Shown in pieces: positions 36,630-46,135 of a DNA stretch of 64,000 nt. The notes below the pieces were generated by a model. That model worked only from the letters and a program-made list of their open reading frames with translations. It was not told where the DNA came from and ran no database searches. The first letter of the stretch is position 1. Every line of letters begins with the position of its first letter. Source of the DNA: Pseudoalteromonas luteoviolacea (lineage in GTDB: Bacteria; Pseudomonadota; Gammaproteobacteria; Enterobacterales; Alteromonadaceae); assembly GCF_001750165.1 (NCBI RefSeq), contig NZ_CP015411.1, positions 2,942,001 through 3,006,000 of the forward strand. Reading direction: 5' to 3'. The position numbers and the translations under genes were made by a program.

Positions 36630-36792
36630 AACTTTTACGTTCCTTGCCTACATACCATCTAAAAACTCGACTATTATTTGCTTTGTACACTGTATGTAAA
36701 ACCTTTTCGGAAAACAGATAATTTATTAATTTAATACTTCTTCTATATCTATATCCGCCAAAGCGGCCCTATTATAATGGTGCCGCTTTTTT
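36630..36792 (+). ncRNA. Candidate small RNA ending in an orphan terminator
   Basis: AAAGCGGC (36760-36767) and GCCGCTTT (36782-36789) form a stem followed by a T run on the plus strand. No plus-strand gene lies upstream; the nearest is over 2.8 kb away. A short transcript starting somewhere in 36630-36740 would be ended here. No clear promoter was identified, so the 5' boundary is a guess. Confidence 0.35.
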
Positions 36793-37004
36793 TAGCCTCT
36801 AGATGAAACTTGTTAAAAACTAAATAAATGGCCAATTTATAAAGATAACGCGCACGACAAAGCTATACGAGCCCTATATGAATACGCAGTATGGAATGAT
36901 TAATTTGAAGTACTTAAAAAATGATTCGTGTGAAGAGTAATTTTGCGTAAACATAGAGTGCAAAACCTAACTTGCAGTAGCACTCTATGCAAATAACCAA
37001 CTGT
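36793..37004. other. Intergenic, nothing recognised
   Basis: AT-rich spacer between the orphan terminator and the aminopeptidase gene end. A short repeat of AGAGTG...CACTCT lies near 36955-36986 and may be a weak hairpin. No ORF was supported. Confidence 0.35.
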
Positions 37005-38537
37005 TTAGTTGCTATTTTGTCTAACTAATTGATCTAAAAACCGTACACCCCAGCCTTGAGAGCCTTTTGGTGCCACAGCAATCGGCTGATTTAACCAATC
37101 AACGCCCGCAATATCCAAATGAACCCATGGAATATCTTTATCTACAAACGTTGCCACCACTGCAGCTCCGATACTTGCACCTGGGTTACCTGCACCTGAG
37201 TTTTTAATGTCTGCAATGTCTGACTTAATCTGCTTAAAGAAATTAGGGTGTAGAGGCAAAGGCCAAACCGCTTCACCACTGGCTTCACCGACCTGCATCA
37301 TGTTTTGAGCAAGAGACCAATCACGCGTAACCATGGCCGCATACTCATCACTTAATGCTCTCGCTGCTGATCCTGTCAACGTTGCAATATTAACAAGCAT
37401 TCTAGGCTTAAATTCATCTTGTGCATAACGAACTGCATCCGCTAGCAACAAGCGACCCTCTGCATCTGTTGAGATGATTTCAATTGTCGTACCTTGCATT
37501 GTTGTCAGTACGTCACCCGGACGTATAGCATCTTCAGCTGGCATATTTTCAGCAAGCGGCATCACACCTACTAGGTTGACGCGCTCACCTCTACTTGCCA
37601 CTGCTAGCATAGTGCCAGCAACCGCTGCAGCGCCAGACAAATCAGATTTCATCTGCCACATGCCGCTGTTTTTCTTCAAACTGATACCACCGGTATCGAA
37701 CGTGATCCCTTTACCCACCAGCGCAATTGGCGCGTCTTTTTTGTTACCGCCACGGTAGTTGATCACCAACATGCGTGGTTCATGAATTGAGCCCAAGCCA
37801 ACACCTAAAATTGCGCCCATATTTCGCTTTTTCATTTCTCTGACTTTCATCACCTTGATATCAACGTTATCAATGTCATCAAAGGCATCTTTTACTCTAT
37901 CAACAAAGCTCTGCGGGTAAATAGATTTACCAGGCTCTGAAGCCATATCGCGGGTTAGGTGTACACCTTGCACCATATACTTTAAATCGTCATTATATTT
38001 TTTTGTGGCTGCAGCACTGTTATTGCTATGAAGCACAAAATTACGAGGAGAAGATTGCTTTGCCTGAGCTTTATATTTATCAAAGTGGTAGTCACGAAGA
38101 CCTGCACCCATCGCAATCCAAGCAGCAGGTGTTGATACTTGTGTGTTTAAAGTATCAGTGATCAACGCATACTGATCTTTGCCATTGGCTGGCGTGCTCG
38201 CCGCTGCATAACCACCTAAGTCTTGCAGTTGGGCTTGAGTTAATTCATTAAAACCCGTACCAATGACTGTAATTTGTGCAAAAGGCGCCAGACCATAAAA
38301 TGTTTGCGTTTTTCCAAATCCACTTTTAAAGCCCGCACTTTCAATCGCGCCCTGCAATTGACCGTTTGTTTTTGTGTTTACTTGCGCCGCAAGCCCGCTT
38401 AACGAACTGGCGTTATCGACAAAAATAATTAAACGCTTTTTTTGCGTTAAATCGAGTTTAGAGAATTGAATATTAGGGAGCGCTTGCGCCATGCTTGTTA
38501 CCAACATAGCCAGCACAGCAAGTGTGAATTTGATCAT
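37005..38537 (-). CDS. M17 leucyl aminopeptidase, exported form
   Basis: 510 residues. An N-terminal signal peptide (FTLAVLAMLVTSMAQA) is unlike cytosolic PepA and suggests a periplasmic or secreted enzyme. The M17 signatures are intact: VGKGITFDTGGISLKKNSG, SDLSGAAAVAGTML and STDAEGRLLLADAVRYA, which supply the two-zinc ligands and catalytic Lys. It cleaves N-terminal residues, preferably leucine-like. Monocistronic; it fits the proteolytic lifestyle shown by other exported peptidases in the window. Confidence 0.93.
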   Translation of the reverse strand: MIKFTLAVLAMLVTSMAQALPNIQFSKLDLTQKKRLIIFVDNASSLSGLAAQVNTKTNGQLQGAIESAGFKSGFGKTQTFYGLAPFAQITVIGTGFNELTQAQLQDLGGYAAASTPANGKDQYALITDTLNTQVSTPAAWIAMGAGLRDYHFDKYKAQAKQSSPRNFVLHSNNSAAATKKYNDDLKYMVQGVHLTRDMASEPGKSIYPQSFVDRVKDAFDDIDNVDIKVMKVREMKKRNMGAILGVGLGSIHEPRMLVINYRGGNKKDAPIALVGKGITFDTGGISLKKNSGMWQMKSDLSGAAAVAGTMLAVASRGERVNLVGVMPLAENMPAEDAIRPGDVLTTMQGTTIEIISTDAEGRLLLADAVRYAQDEFKPRMLVNIATLTGSAARALSDEYAAMVTRDWSLAQNMMQVGEASGEAVWPLPLHPNFFKQIKSDIADIKNSGAGNPGASIGAAVVATFVDKDIPWVHLDIAGVDWLNQPIAVAPKGSQGWGVRFLDQLVRQNSN

Positions 38538-39074
38538 GCTATTAATCCGCTTAATTAAACCTGTAACACCAAAAGTGTCGTGTTGAGAGCCAAAACCTTA
38601 AACAGAGCTGAGTATAGTCAAGGTTTGAGCAGTATGAACTCTACCTTGTCTGAGTAGATGTAACCATTTGTTATCGATGAATATGCACAATTTTGCTATG
38701 TACTGAAGGAAGCCTTTGAAACTGAACGCAAGGCCGTATTTGCATACATGCTTGCCCGTAAATTAGACACGACGCCAGTATACACAACTATCTTTGACAA
38801 ATAGCATTTTCAATGACCTACCTATCAAGCTTTGAAGAAAATTTCATTTTGAAACTTTAATATAAAAATTGATTATCCCCCCAAAAAAACCAACAAAAAT
38901 ACAGACAAACTAGAGCTAAAACCCCATTGAAAATAGAATAAAAAAAATAAAGCCAGTGTAAAAATATAAAAATCATAATATAACTCCACTTCATTCCTTT
39001 AAGAATTGTTTTTAAACATTTACTTTGATTATCTAAAAAAGAACAAAAAACAATCAAAAATAAAGGAAAGGAAA
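38538..39074. other. Intergenic region with one coding-like fragment
   Basis: 537 bp. The right 200 bp are extremely AT-rich and hold the promoter of the metalloprotease gene. The segment 38664-38804 is listed separately. No transcription-factor site or RNA gene was recognised. Confidence 0.4.
38664..38804 (+). pseudogene. Possible gene fragment, 46 codons without start
   Basis: Open frame bounded by TAA and TAG reading FVIDEYAQFCYVLKEAFETE then RKAVFAYMLARKLDTTPVYT. Codon and residue use look like real protein, but there is no in-frame ATG near the beginning and no family is recognised. It may be a relic of a deleted gene or chance. Confidence 0.25.
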
Positions 39075-40514
39075 ATGAATAAACGGAATACCGCCCTGAT
39101 ATCAATTACATTCTCATGCATGTCAGTGCCAAGCTTTTCGGCCAATTTAGAGCAGATAGTTAACACTTTTTCCAATGGCCAAACCTTAGATTATATTATC
39201 TCTAAATCTCCTGTTAATTCGCTTACAGCTCAGTCATTGTCCTATCGAGGAAAATTACCAAATGGTACACACTATGCTCTCGAGTTTGATGCGAAGAGAG
39301 TCGATGAAAAGACAGGCACTATCTATTTACACGACACCCAGAGCATACCCCACGGAATGATAAGCGTGTCGCGCGACGGGACTATTCAAGGTGAGGTTTC
39401 AACATCTAACGGAAAATTTAAACTTATCAGCGCACTAGACAATTTACTAACAATACAATCTCATATCCCTGAGACCTTATGCATGGATCTAGAGCATGAT
39501 GTAATGTCTACTAATAAACACCACCATGGTTTATCAACCCTCCCGACTAATATGTCTCAACATGGCGCAACACCTAAGCAAGATAATCTAGTTAGAATAT
39601 CTATTTATTACACCAATAATGTCGCTCGTGCTTATCAAGAAATGGGGTTAAATATCAAACAAGCGATCGACTTTGTGATAGAGCGTTCAAACCAAGCTTA
39701 TAAAAATAGTGGTATTAACGTCACGTTAGAAATCGCCAACATCCATCATGCAAACTATGATGAATTCCACTACCAGATTTCTTCTCTCGACTTTTTCTTA
39801 AAAAAAGGAGAAAACATCAATAAACTCAAAGTGTCATACCCAGATGTAGACTTTATCTGGCCAGATGATGGGTTTGACAAAGATTTAAAGCAAAGCGAAA
39901 AGTATGGCTCTGATATGGATATGCTGATCACCAGCCATGAACAAGGATACTGCGGTGCAGCACTCACCATCGGCGCTTTAGATCGCAGCGAGTCCGCTGC
40001 GGTTACCAATATGCGATGTTTGGATAATGTCACCTTTGAGCATGAAATCGGCCACTTGTTTGGCGCTGAACACAACTGGGAGGCTACGCTCGAAGTGCCT
40101 TATGTGTCTCGTTATGCCCATGGCTACTATGATGCCGAAGATTGGTCATTCAGAACTATCATGACCTACAGCTGTGTCTATTCTGCTGCCGCACCAAAAG
40201 AGTGCCCCGTCATTAATTACTTTTCAAACCCAAAGAAAGAATTTGACGGCAAGCCTATCGGGACGTTCGAAGAGCACAATAACACAAGACAGCACAACGA
40301 GTGGGGCCCCTTAATCACTGGGTTTTCTCATGGTGCAGACTGCTCACAATTTGACGCGTGGCTTTCAAATACTTCATATGTTAAAGGAAGTGAAGTAAGT
40401 CATGATGGTCATTTATATCGTGCAAACTGGTGGAGCCACAATGATTTACCAAGTGAAACAAGCAGTAAAAGCGAGTGGAAAGAAGTCTGGCAACAGCTAA
40501 CAAACTGTAAATAA
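39075..40514 (+). CDS. Secreted metzincin metalloprotease with chitin-binding tail
   Basis: About 479 residues. ATG 39075 has a strong AGGAAAGGAAA site; the in-frame ATG at 39006 does not. A signal peptide ends near PSFSA. A propeptide-like region (to about 170) precedes the catalytic domain with the zinc motif HEIGHLFGAEH and the Met-turn TIMTYS, defining an M12-like metzincin. The last 50 residues are a CBM5/12 module (AWLSNTSYVKGSEVSHDGHL, YRANWWSHND). It probably degrades proteins in chitin-rich material. Confidence 0.9.
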   Translation: MNKRNTALISITFSCMSVPSFSANLEQIVNTFSNGQTLDYIISKSPVNSLTAQSLSYRGKLPNGTHYALEFDAKRVDEKTGTIYLHDTQSIPHGMISVSRDGTIQGEVSTSNGKFKLISALDNLLTIQSHIPETLCMDLEHDVMSTNKHHHGLSTLPTNMSQHGATPKQDNLVRISIYYTNNVARAYQEMGLNIKQAIDFVIERSNQAYKNSGINVTLEIANIHHANYDEFHYQISSLDFFLKKGENINKLKVSYPDVDFIWPDDGFDKDLKQSEKYGSDMDMLITSHEQGYCGAALTIGALDRSESAAVTNMRCLDNVTFEHEIGHLFGAEHNWEATLEVPYVSRYAHGYYDAEDWSFRTIMTYSCVYSAAAPKECPVINYFSNPKKEFDGKPIGTFEEHNNTRQHNEWGPLITGFSHGADCSQFDAWLSNTSYVKGSEVSHDGHLYRANWWSHNDLPSETSSKSEWKEVWQQLTNCK

Positions 40515-40520
40515 CCGCAT

Positions 40521-40555
40521 AAAAAGAGCACCGAGGACCCTCTGTGCTCTTTTTT
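40521..40555 (+). terminator. Terminator after the metalloprotease gene
   Basis: AAAAAGAGCAC and GTGCTCTTTTT pair around a small internal stem (CGAGG/CCTCT region), ending in a T run. Confidence 0.9.
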
Positions 40556-40585
40556 ATGAAATAACTATACTCATAGAGTGAGTGC

Positions 40586-41107
40586 CTACGACTTATCTAG
40601 GCCAAATAATATGCTATTCGACACATTTATATCACCTTTAATCAATGAACAAGGTGCACTTCCCCCTTCTTGACAACAAGGTTGCTTATTATTCATCGTC
40701 CATCCTTTACGACACAGTAATCCAGTTCCTAAGGGCCCAGGGTTATCAAGTAAACAGGGTGAACAACTCGGCGCAAAGCATGTCCCATTTTTGAACTCTG
40801 ATTCTGTGCATAACACCAACTGGCGTGGATTTTTAAACGACGCATTTTCAATAAGAACAGATACTCTCCTCAATGCACTACGTAGCTCATCAAGTGACAA
40901 GTCTAACGCCGCATAGTGAACCATACGTTCATATTCTTTCTTGTAACAGTCATTCTCAAATTGTGATGCCGCCAAGTAAATCATGGCGGTATTGAGGCGG
41001 GCTTTTAGTCCATGTTTAATATTACTTTCTTGCCCGCTATTGGCTGCACATGCGGATAAACTAAAAAATAGGGCTGAACATAAAATCACTTTTAAATATT
41101 GAATCAC
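40586..41107 (-). CDS. Putative lipoprotein, unknown function
   Basis: 173 residues. The signal sequence ends in a lipobox (FFSLSACAAN), so the Cys is probably lipidated. The mature part is helical then cysteine-rich: GTCFAPSCSPCLLD, GLLCRKGWTMN and PCCQEGGSAPC contain eight or more Cys, which suggests a disulfide-bonded domain. No family recognised. Convergent with the metalloprotease gene. Confidence 0.7.
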   Translation of the reverse strand: MIQYLKVILCSALFFSLSACAANSGQESNIKHGLKARLNTAMIYLAASQFENDCYKKEYERMVHYAALDLSLDELRSALRRVSVLIENASFKNPRQLVLCTESEFKNGTCFAPSCSPCLLDNPGPLGTGLLCRKGWTMNNKQPCCQEGGSAPCSLIKGDINVSNSILFGLDKS

Positions 41108-41394
41108 TTAAAATCCTTTTAACTAAATTGAAAACACTAAAATTAAGTAATAACAAAGAAAAAGTCGATTACACTCTATTACTTGATGACGGCTTGCTTT
41201 ATATATCGTCTAACGCACTATCCACTCAGATATAACTCATAAAAAACCATTTAATTTATGTAAAAAATCATTAATTACACAAAACCTCTTTATAATTATC
41301 ATAATACTTTAATCGTCTCTCTAAGGACCTTGTTAAAATATTATAAGTTGCATATATTGTTCCCATTAAAATATCTAACCCAAGGATAATATTG
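41108..41394. other. AT-rich divergent intergenic region
   Basis: 287 bp between two divergent lipoprotein genes. It must carry both promoters. No operator, hairpin or ORF stands out. Confidence 0.35.
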
Positions 41395-42669
41395 ATGAAA
41401 TCGGGTGCATTCCTCAAACTGATGTCTTGTTTGACCTTTCTTGTCGCTTGCCAAAGTGGAGCTAATCAACAAAAACTATTACCTCATGATGGTAAAACAG
41501 AAGACAGCTTCGGCTTTAGTGTTGCAGTAGACGGCACAACCGCTTTAGTAGGTGCGTTTAAAGCAGATCTTAAAACAGTTGAAAATGCTGGAGCAGCTTA
41601 TATCTTCACCCTTAGTAAGAATGGCTGGATCCAAGAAGCCAAGTTGGTCGCTGAGCCGGCTTTTAAAGAGGACACCCTTGGAGGCAATGTCGCACTCAAA
41701 AACAACATGGCCATGTTAGGTGTATCAAGAAGAGACAGCCATGGCAAAGATGCCGGTGCAGTGATTACTTTTGAAAAACAAGATGATACTTGGACGCAAA
41801 AGCAAATATTAACTGCGATGGATGGAAAAGCAGGCGATGTATTTGGGCAAAGCATTGCGCTCACAGAGCGTTTTTTAGTCATTGGCGCTCCCCACAGTGA
41901 CGCGCCACATAAGGACTCTGGCTCAGCTTATGTCTATACCCGCAAAAACGATGCATGGCATTTTCAAACCAAGCTAACCGCCAAAGACGGTGCAGCAGAC
42001 GACTTGTTTGGGATCAGTGTTGCGATTGATGGCAATACCATTCTTGTCGGTGCAGACTTGCATGATGAAATTGCACCAGAAGCCGGTGCTGTTTATGCTT
42101 ATGAATTTGATGGCAAGCAATGGCTACAACAAGCTAAATTGTTGGCAAAAGATGGCGGCGACACAGATATCTTTGGTGTAAGAGTTGCGTTACAGGGCAA
42201 TACCGCTCTGATCTCTGCCAGAAGAGACGATATTGCAGGCGTGGGGGTGGATGCGGGTTCTGCATATATTTTTGAGCGAACTGAAGGAAAATGGGTACAA
42301 ATACAAAAGCTGACTGCGCCCGATGCCTATGCAGATGACCGGTTTGCACGTGGCGTAACACTCTCTAAAGACACCGCATTAATCAGCGCCATGCACCATG
42401 ACGTCAATAGCAGCAACGCAGGTGCTGTTTATGTGTATAAAAAACACGATGGTCAGTGGCAATACACCTCAAAAATTGTCGCCAAAGACGGGAAAGCCGA
42501 TGACAAATTTGGCTGGAATCTATCGCTATCAAATCAACATGCCATTGTTGCCGCCCCCCACCGTGATGATAACGGCAAATCGTCAGGCGCGGTCTATATG
42601 TTGGATTTGGAAAGCCAAACAGCCACCAACTCCAATAAAGATACAGATAATAATGCTAAATTGAACTAA
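41395..42669 (+). CDS. FG-GAP beta-propeller lipoprotein
   Basis: About 424 residues. ATG 41395 follows AAGGA; a TTG just before it is less likely. The lipobox is TFLVACQSG. The rest is seven repeats of about 55 residues of the form DSFGFSVAVDGTTALVGAF followed by GAAYIF and a Trp-containing strand, typical of FG-GAP/integrin-alpha-like blades. Each blade has Asp-rich loops that could bind calcium. Role unknown; surface adhesion or ligand binding is likely for the class. Repeats include DDLFGISVAIDGNTILVGA and DDKFGWNLSLSNQHAIVAA. Confidence 0.85.
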   Translation: MKSGAFLKLMSCLTFLVACQSGANQQKLLPHDGKTEDSFGFSVAVDGTTALVGAFKADLKTVENAGAAYIFTLSKNGWIQEAKLVAEPAFKEDTLGGNVALKNNMAMLGVSRRDSHGKDAGAVITFEKQDDTWTQKQILTAMDGKAGDVFGQSIALTERFLVIGAPHSDAPHKDSGSAYVYTRKNDAWHFQTKLTAKDGAADDLFGISVAIDGNTILVGADLHDEIAPEAGAVYAYEFDGKQWLQQAKLLAKDGGDTDIFGVRVALQGNTALISARRDDIAGVGVDAGSAYIFERTEGKWVQIQKLTAPDAYADDRFARGVTLSKDTALISAMHHDVNSSNAGAVYVYKKHDGQWQYTSKIVAKDGKADDKFGWNLSLSNQHAIVAAPHRDDNGKSSGAVYMLDLESQTATNSNKDTDNNAKLN

Positions 42670-42773
42670 ATAAAATATGGTGTAAAAAAAGTACAACTAT
42701 TAAAAATGTACTTTTTAATATTTTTTATACAAACCTTGTTATTTTTTTATACTAGTGACAACTGAGAAATTAA

Positions 42774-42800
42774 AGGTACTTTGACAGTACCTTTTTTTAA
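42774..42800 (+). terminator. Terminator after the propeller lipoprotein gene
   Basis: AGGTACT, loop TTGAC, AGTACCT then seven T residues. It lies about 105 bp after the stop codon, with AT-rich DNA between. Confidence 0.88.
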
Positions 42801-42805
42801 ATGAA

Positions 42806-43285
42806 TTACCTTAATGATTTCCAAAACACAATTTTGTCATCATCTTTATCGTAATACTCTGGAATAACAGCAACGGAGATATAACCACATTGAGGATAAA
42901 ATTTACGGGTTAGTTCATACTCTGGCAGCCCAGAAGTTTCAACCAACATAATTCGAGCCTGCTTCTGAATAAGCACCGACTCTACATGCGCAATTAGCGT
43001 TCTGCCGACGCCATGACCTTGATGTGACTTTAATACAGCTATTAATAGTAAGTTCCAAGTTCCCTCTGTCATTCTCTCTGGAGAGCAATAAGCTATCGCT
43101 AAAATTTGCTTATCAGGACTTTCGACAATGAACCATTTTTCCTCTGATGTCTGAGAGAAAAAAGGCTCACTCATTTCGTCCAAAAACTCAGATGGGAACA
43201 TCTGGTTATCTTCAATGATCAGTTTTGCTGCTGATAAATCAGACGGGGCCATTTCACGAATAAATAGATTACTTTTCAATTTCAA
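42806..43285 (-). CDS. GNAT-family N-acetyltransferase
   Basis: 159 residues. The acetyl-CoA site is AVLKSHQGHGVGRTLIAHVE and the C-terminal segment is TRKFYPQCGYISVAVIPEYY with the usual Tyr. The N-terminus (RDMAPSDL-type opening, EMAPSDLSAAKLII) fits GNAT sheets. Substrate unknown; no partner gene. Confidence 0.88.
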   Translation of the reverse strand: MKLKSNLFIREMAPSDLSAAKLIIEDNQMFPSEFLDEMSEPFFSQTSEEKWFIVESPDKQILAIAYCSPERMTEGTWNLLLIAVLKSHQGHGVGRTLIAHVESVLIQKQARIMLVETSGLPEYELTRKFYPQCGYISVAVIPEYYDKDDDKIVFWKSLR

Positions 43286-43545
43286 TTACTCATAATTAGA
43301 TAATAGAAAACCGCTCAAAAACATGATGTTTTCGAGGAAATAGAAACTAGCGACCGGATGGTGCTAGTGATTTGTCACAATGATATTCAAAAAATTACCA
43401 GTTAAGTTTATTCGTTGGTGAAATCCCACACCTAAAGTGTAACTGAAAACTGTACGTTAAAGCAATTTTCGCCACGAACGCAAAGCTACATTTAAAATCT
43501 AGCAGCTGTAATTTGTTTCTAGACATTATTCTTTATGATTCGTTA

Positions 43546-44511
43546 CTAAACCACATAATCAATCTGCTGTACTAAACTCGGCTTGCCCTGCTCGTCAAGA
43601 TAAAAGCCTGACTTTCTGATTGCGCCTTTAAGCTCGCCTTGCTCGCGAATATTCAGCGGCGTTTCTGCATTTTGCAGCCCTATCGCACCAATATTGGCCT
43701 CTGACAATGTCACCAATTTGTCTTCATCTTTATTTTTTATCCACACTCTAAGGCTGTCAAACACCTCGTCATTTTCGTCAATAAAGCCGTTACCATCCTG
43801 ATCGTATTGGGCTAAATCAGCAAAACCATTACCACTTAACGCCCCGAATAGCTCAGTACCATCATCAATGCGTGAATTATTGTTTAGATCCAAAGCCAAA
43901 AAACCATAGCCTTTTTTAAGATGTGAGAATGTATCTGCTTTGCCATCGGCATCAATATCAAACTGCATCTGCTCACTGTCCAGTTCAACTGCCTTATTGG
44001 TAAAACTGATAATAAGTGGATCTTTCATATTAATATCTTCAATCGTACGCTCGTAACTGGTGTGAGACTGCTCAAATACAGACTTAAACGCAAAGGCAAT
44101 TTGCTCGCCATTTTGTAGTGTAATTTGCCCACCTGCTTTAAATACATTGGACTGCTGCTCATGACTCAAACGCTCAATAATGACATGGGTCGGCTCAAGC
44201 TGCTCGGCATCTGCAGCAGCAAGTTCAGCCGCTGCTTCAGCTTCTGCCACATCCTTACCTATGGTATCATCATACCAACTCACTTCTTTTCCAGTGAGTT
44301 TCTGTACCAGTAGCTTAAGAATATACAGCTTTGCATCGTTGCCCATCTCCATGTCACTTGCGGTTTGCTCTGCCTTAGCAACTTCAGCGTCAGCCATTGG
44401 CAAGGCGCTTTGCTCCTCATCAGGTATCATGACTTCTGTGCGCTGCTCGCTGACGTGAAACTGACTTTCATGCTTGTTACGCATCTCAATTTGTGCACTT
44501 TCAATTTTCAT
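43546..44511 (-). CDS. Hypothetical protein with EF-hand-like calcium-binding loops
   Basis: About 321 residues. ATG 44511 has GGAGGAGC directly upstream. The N-terminal half is acidic, Ala/Glu-rich and helical (AEAEAAAELAAADAEQLEP), with no signal peptide. The C-terminal half has Asp-rich loops DIDADGKADTFSHL, ALDLNNNSRIDDGTELFG and YDQDGNGFIDENDEVFD of the EF-hand or dockerin type seen in RTX-associated proteins. The order suggests a calcium-responsive or secreted structural protein; function not known. Confidence 0.7.
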   Translation of the reverse strand: MKIESAQIEMRNKHESQFHVSEQRTEVMIPDEEQSALPMADAEVAKAEQTASDMEMGNDAKLYILKLLVQKLTGKEVSWYDDTIGKDVAEAEAAAELAAADAEQLEPTHVIIERLSHEQQSNVFKAGGQITLQNGEQIAFAFKSVFEQSHTSYERTIEDINMKDPLIISFTNKAVELDSEQMQFDIDADGKADTFSHLKKGYGFLALDLNNNSRIDDGTELFGALSGNGFADLAQYDQDGNGFIDENDEVFDSLRVWIKNKDEDKLVTLSEANIGAIGLQNAETPLNIREQGELKGAIRKSGFYLDEQGKPSLVQQIDYVV

Positions 44512-44676
44512 AGCTCCTCCAAGCCCATCCATGTAATTTGGTTATCGGCAAAAAAGTCTATAAATTAAGCAGAATTTTCTAATCATAAAACAAGAAGCAA
44601 GCGCTATGTGGGGCGTTGTTTCAGCATGTATCAATTGCCCACAATGGATACATAAATGGGCAAGTGAATTTAGGCC

Positions 44677-45945
44677 TTATTGCCTTAGCATAACAGTACT
44701 AGGCAATACCGGATCACAGTCATGATAAACTTCACTGCTATAAGTGCGTGAAACACTATTAATGCAGTATCCATCCGCGTAGTTTGTCTCGCCTAAATGC
44801 GGGTTTTTAGCCTTCCCATGAATACGATTACCACTGAAATGGCTCAACCCTGAACTAACCTGAAGTGAAAATTCATAAGTAAGCATACCTCTGGCTGTTA
44901 TGTGTGGGCTATGAATCGTCACTTGATTACCACCAATATAATGCTCACCGATAGCTTGGATCCCTCTGTAAGCTCTTTGCAACTCTATGACATTGCTTGA
45001 AATTATATTTTCTGAGCATGGCGTCAAATGACAAAGTGACAATATAGCGGATGAGGTAGTGCCTATTGTTTGACGATCAACATTGTTACTTTGACCATTT
45101 GAAAAGAGGCGATTGTAGTGAACATTGAAATTACTTGCTAAAAGCTTAATGCCATTATTACCAAAAGCATTAATTTCATTATCTGATATAACTCCATAAT
45201 AACAACGATCCACACAGTCCATACTTTGCACGTAAATTGCGCTTGAATCTAAATAACCATAAACGTCACGAATGGTATTTTTAGATACTTCTACCTGACC
45301 AGATACTGACCCGACTATAGATATTCCCCGGTGCGCCAAACGCCCTTCCCGTACAAGATCTACACCATTAAAATACCTATCAGAACTGGCGTCATGCCCT
45401 CCAACTCTATCTATGAAATTATTGAAAATATGAATATTACGACTGTTTGTGATCTGAATCGCCCGAGCTGGATAAATTTCTGAGTAACGCGTTATGGTGC
45501 CAGTTTTAAAATCAGTCCCTAAAAAACGACTGAATACCGAGTAAGAAATATCAATGCCATCCACACCTTGTACTTCTACACCTTTTGTTGCTAAAAAGTC
45601 CCCATCAATCATAACTTGCCTGATCTGGCTCCCACTGGCATTTTCGGTAAACTTGAGCATAGCAGCAGAATTGGCAAACTTATTTTTAGCAATAATCTGA
45701 GCGGTATGCCCTATCCCTTCAAATCGGATAGGTCTATCAATTATCAAAGGTTTAGTAATTAATATGGGTTGTCCGCAGATATAAATATTACTTATGCGGC
45801 TATCGGCCAAAAAGCTTCTTAGCGCCTCTTCTTTAAGTTCGGGTGGATTTATATCATCCCACCCCCAGCATAAGTCTCCATCATGGTGTGCCAACACAGA
45901 TACAGATAAAAGTAGTAAAACGATTCCAAAACATAATCTTTTCAT
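44677..45945 (-). CDS. Secreted right-handed beta-helix protein
   Basis: 422 residues with a signal peptide (FGIVLLLLSVSVLA). The bulk is made of short repeats with Asn/Ile ladders (SRNIHIFNNFIDRVGG, YYGVISDNEINAFGNNGIKL, ENIISSNVIELQRAYRGIQA), the pectate-lyase/NosD-type parallel beta-helix. Such folds are found in polysaccharide lyases, epimerases and adhesins; I cannot see a catalytic site to choose between them. Monocistronic. Confidence 0.78.
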   Translation of the reverse strand: MKRLCFGIVLLLLSVSVLAHHDGDLCWGWDDINPPELKEEALRSFLADSRISNIYICGQPILITKPLIIDRPIRFEGIGHTAQIIAKNKFANSAAMLKFTENASGSQIRQVMIDGDFLATKGVEVQGVDGIDISYSVFSRFLGTDFKTGTITRYSEIYPARAIQITNSRNIHIFNNFIDRVGGHDASSDRYFNGVDLVREGRLAHRGISIVGSVSGQVEVSKNTIRDVYGYLDSSAIYVQSMDCVDRCYYGVISDNEINAFGNNGIKLLASNFNVHYNRLFSNGQSNNVDRQTIGTTSSAILSLCHLTPCSENIISSNVIELQRAYRGIQAIGEHYIGGNQVTIHSPHITARGMLTYEFSLQVSSGLSHFSGNRIHGKAKNPHLGETNYADGYCINSVSRTYSSEVYHDCDPVLPSTVMLRQ

Positions 45946-46135
45946 TTTTGTCCCTTATGAAAAATAATGATTCTGGTACTACTATACGCTTTGTAGTTCA
46001 GGCAAAAATAACCTCCAAATTAAAAGCGGATAACCCAGTTGCCTAATTTAACTTAAATATTCACCTCTAAATCTGCCAAGTTAAGCCCCAACATCACTGT
46101 CAGGCCAAAACTTAACGCCTTTTAAAAGGTCAAAC

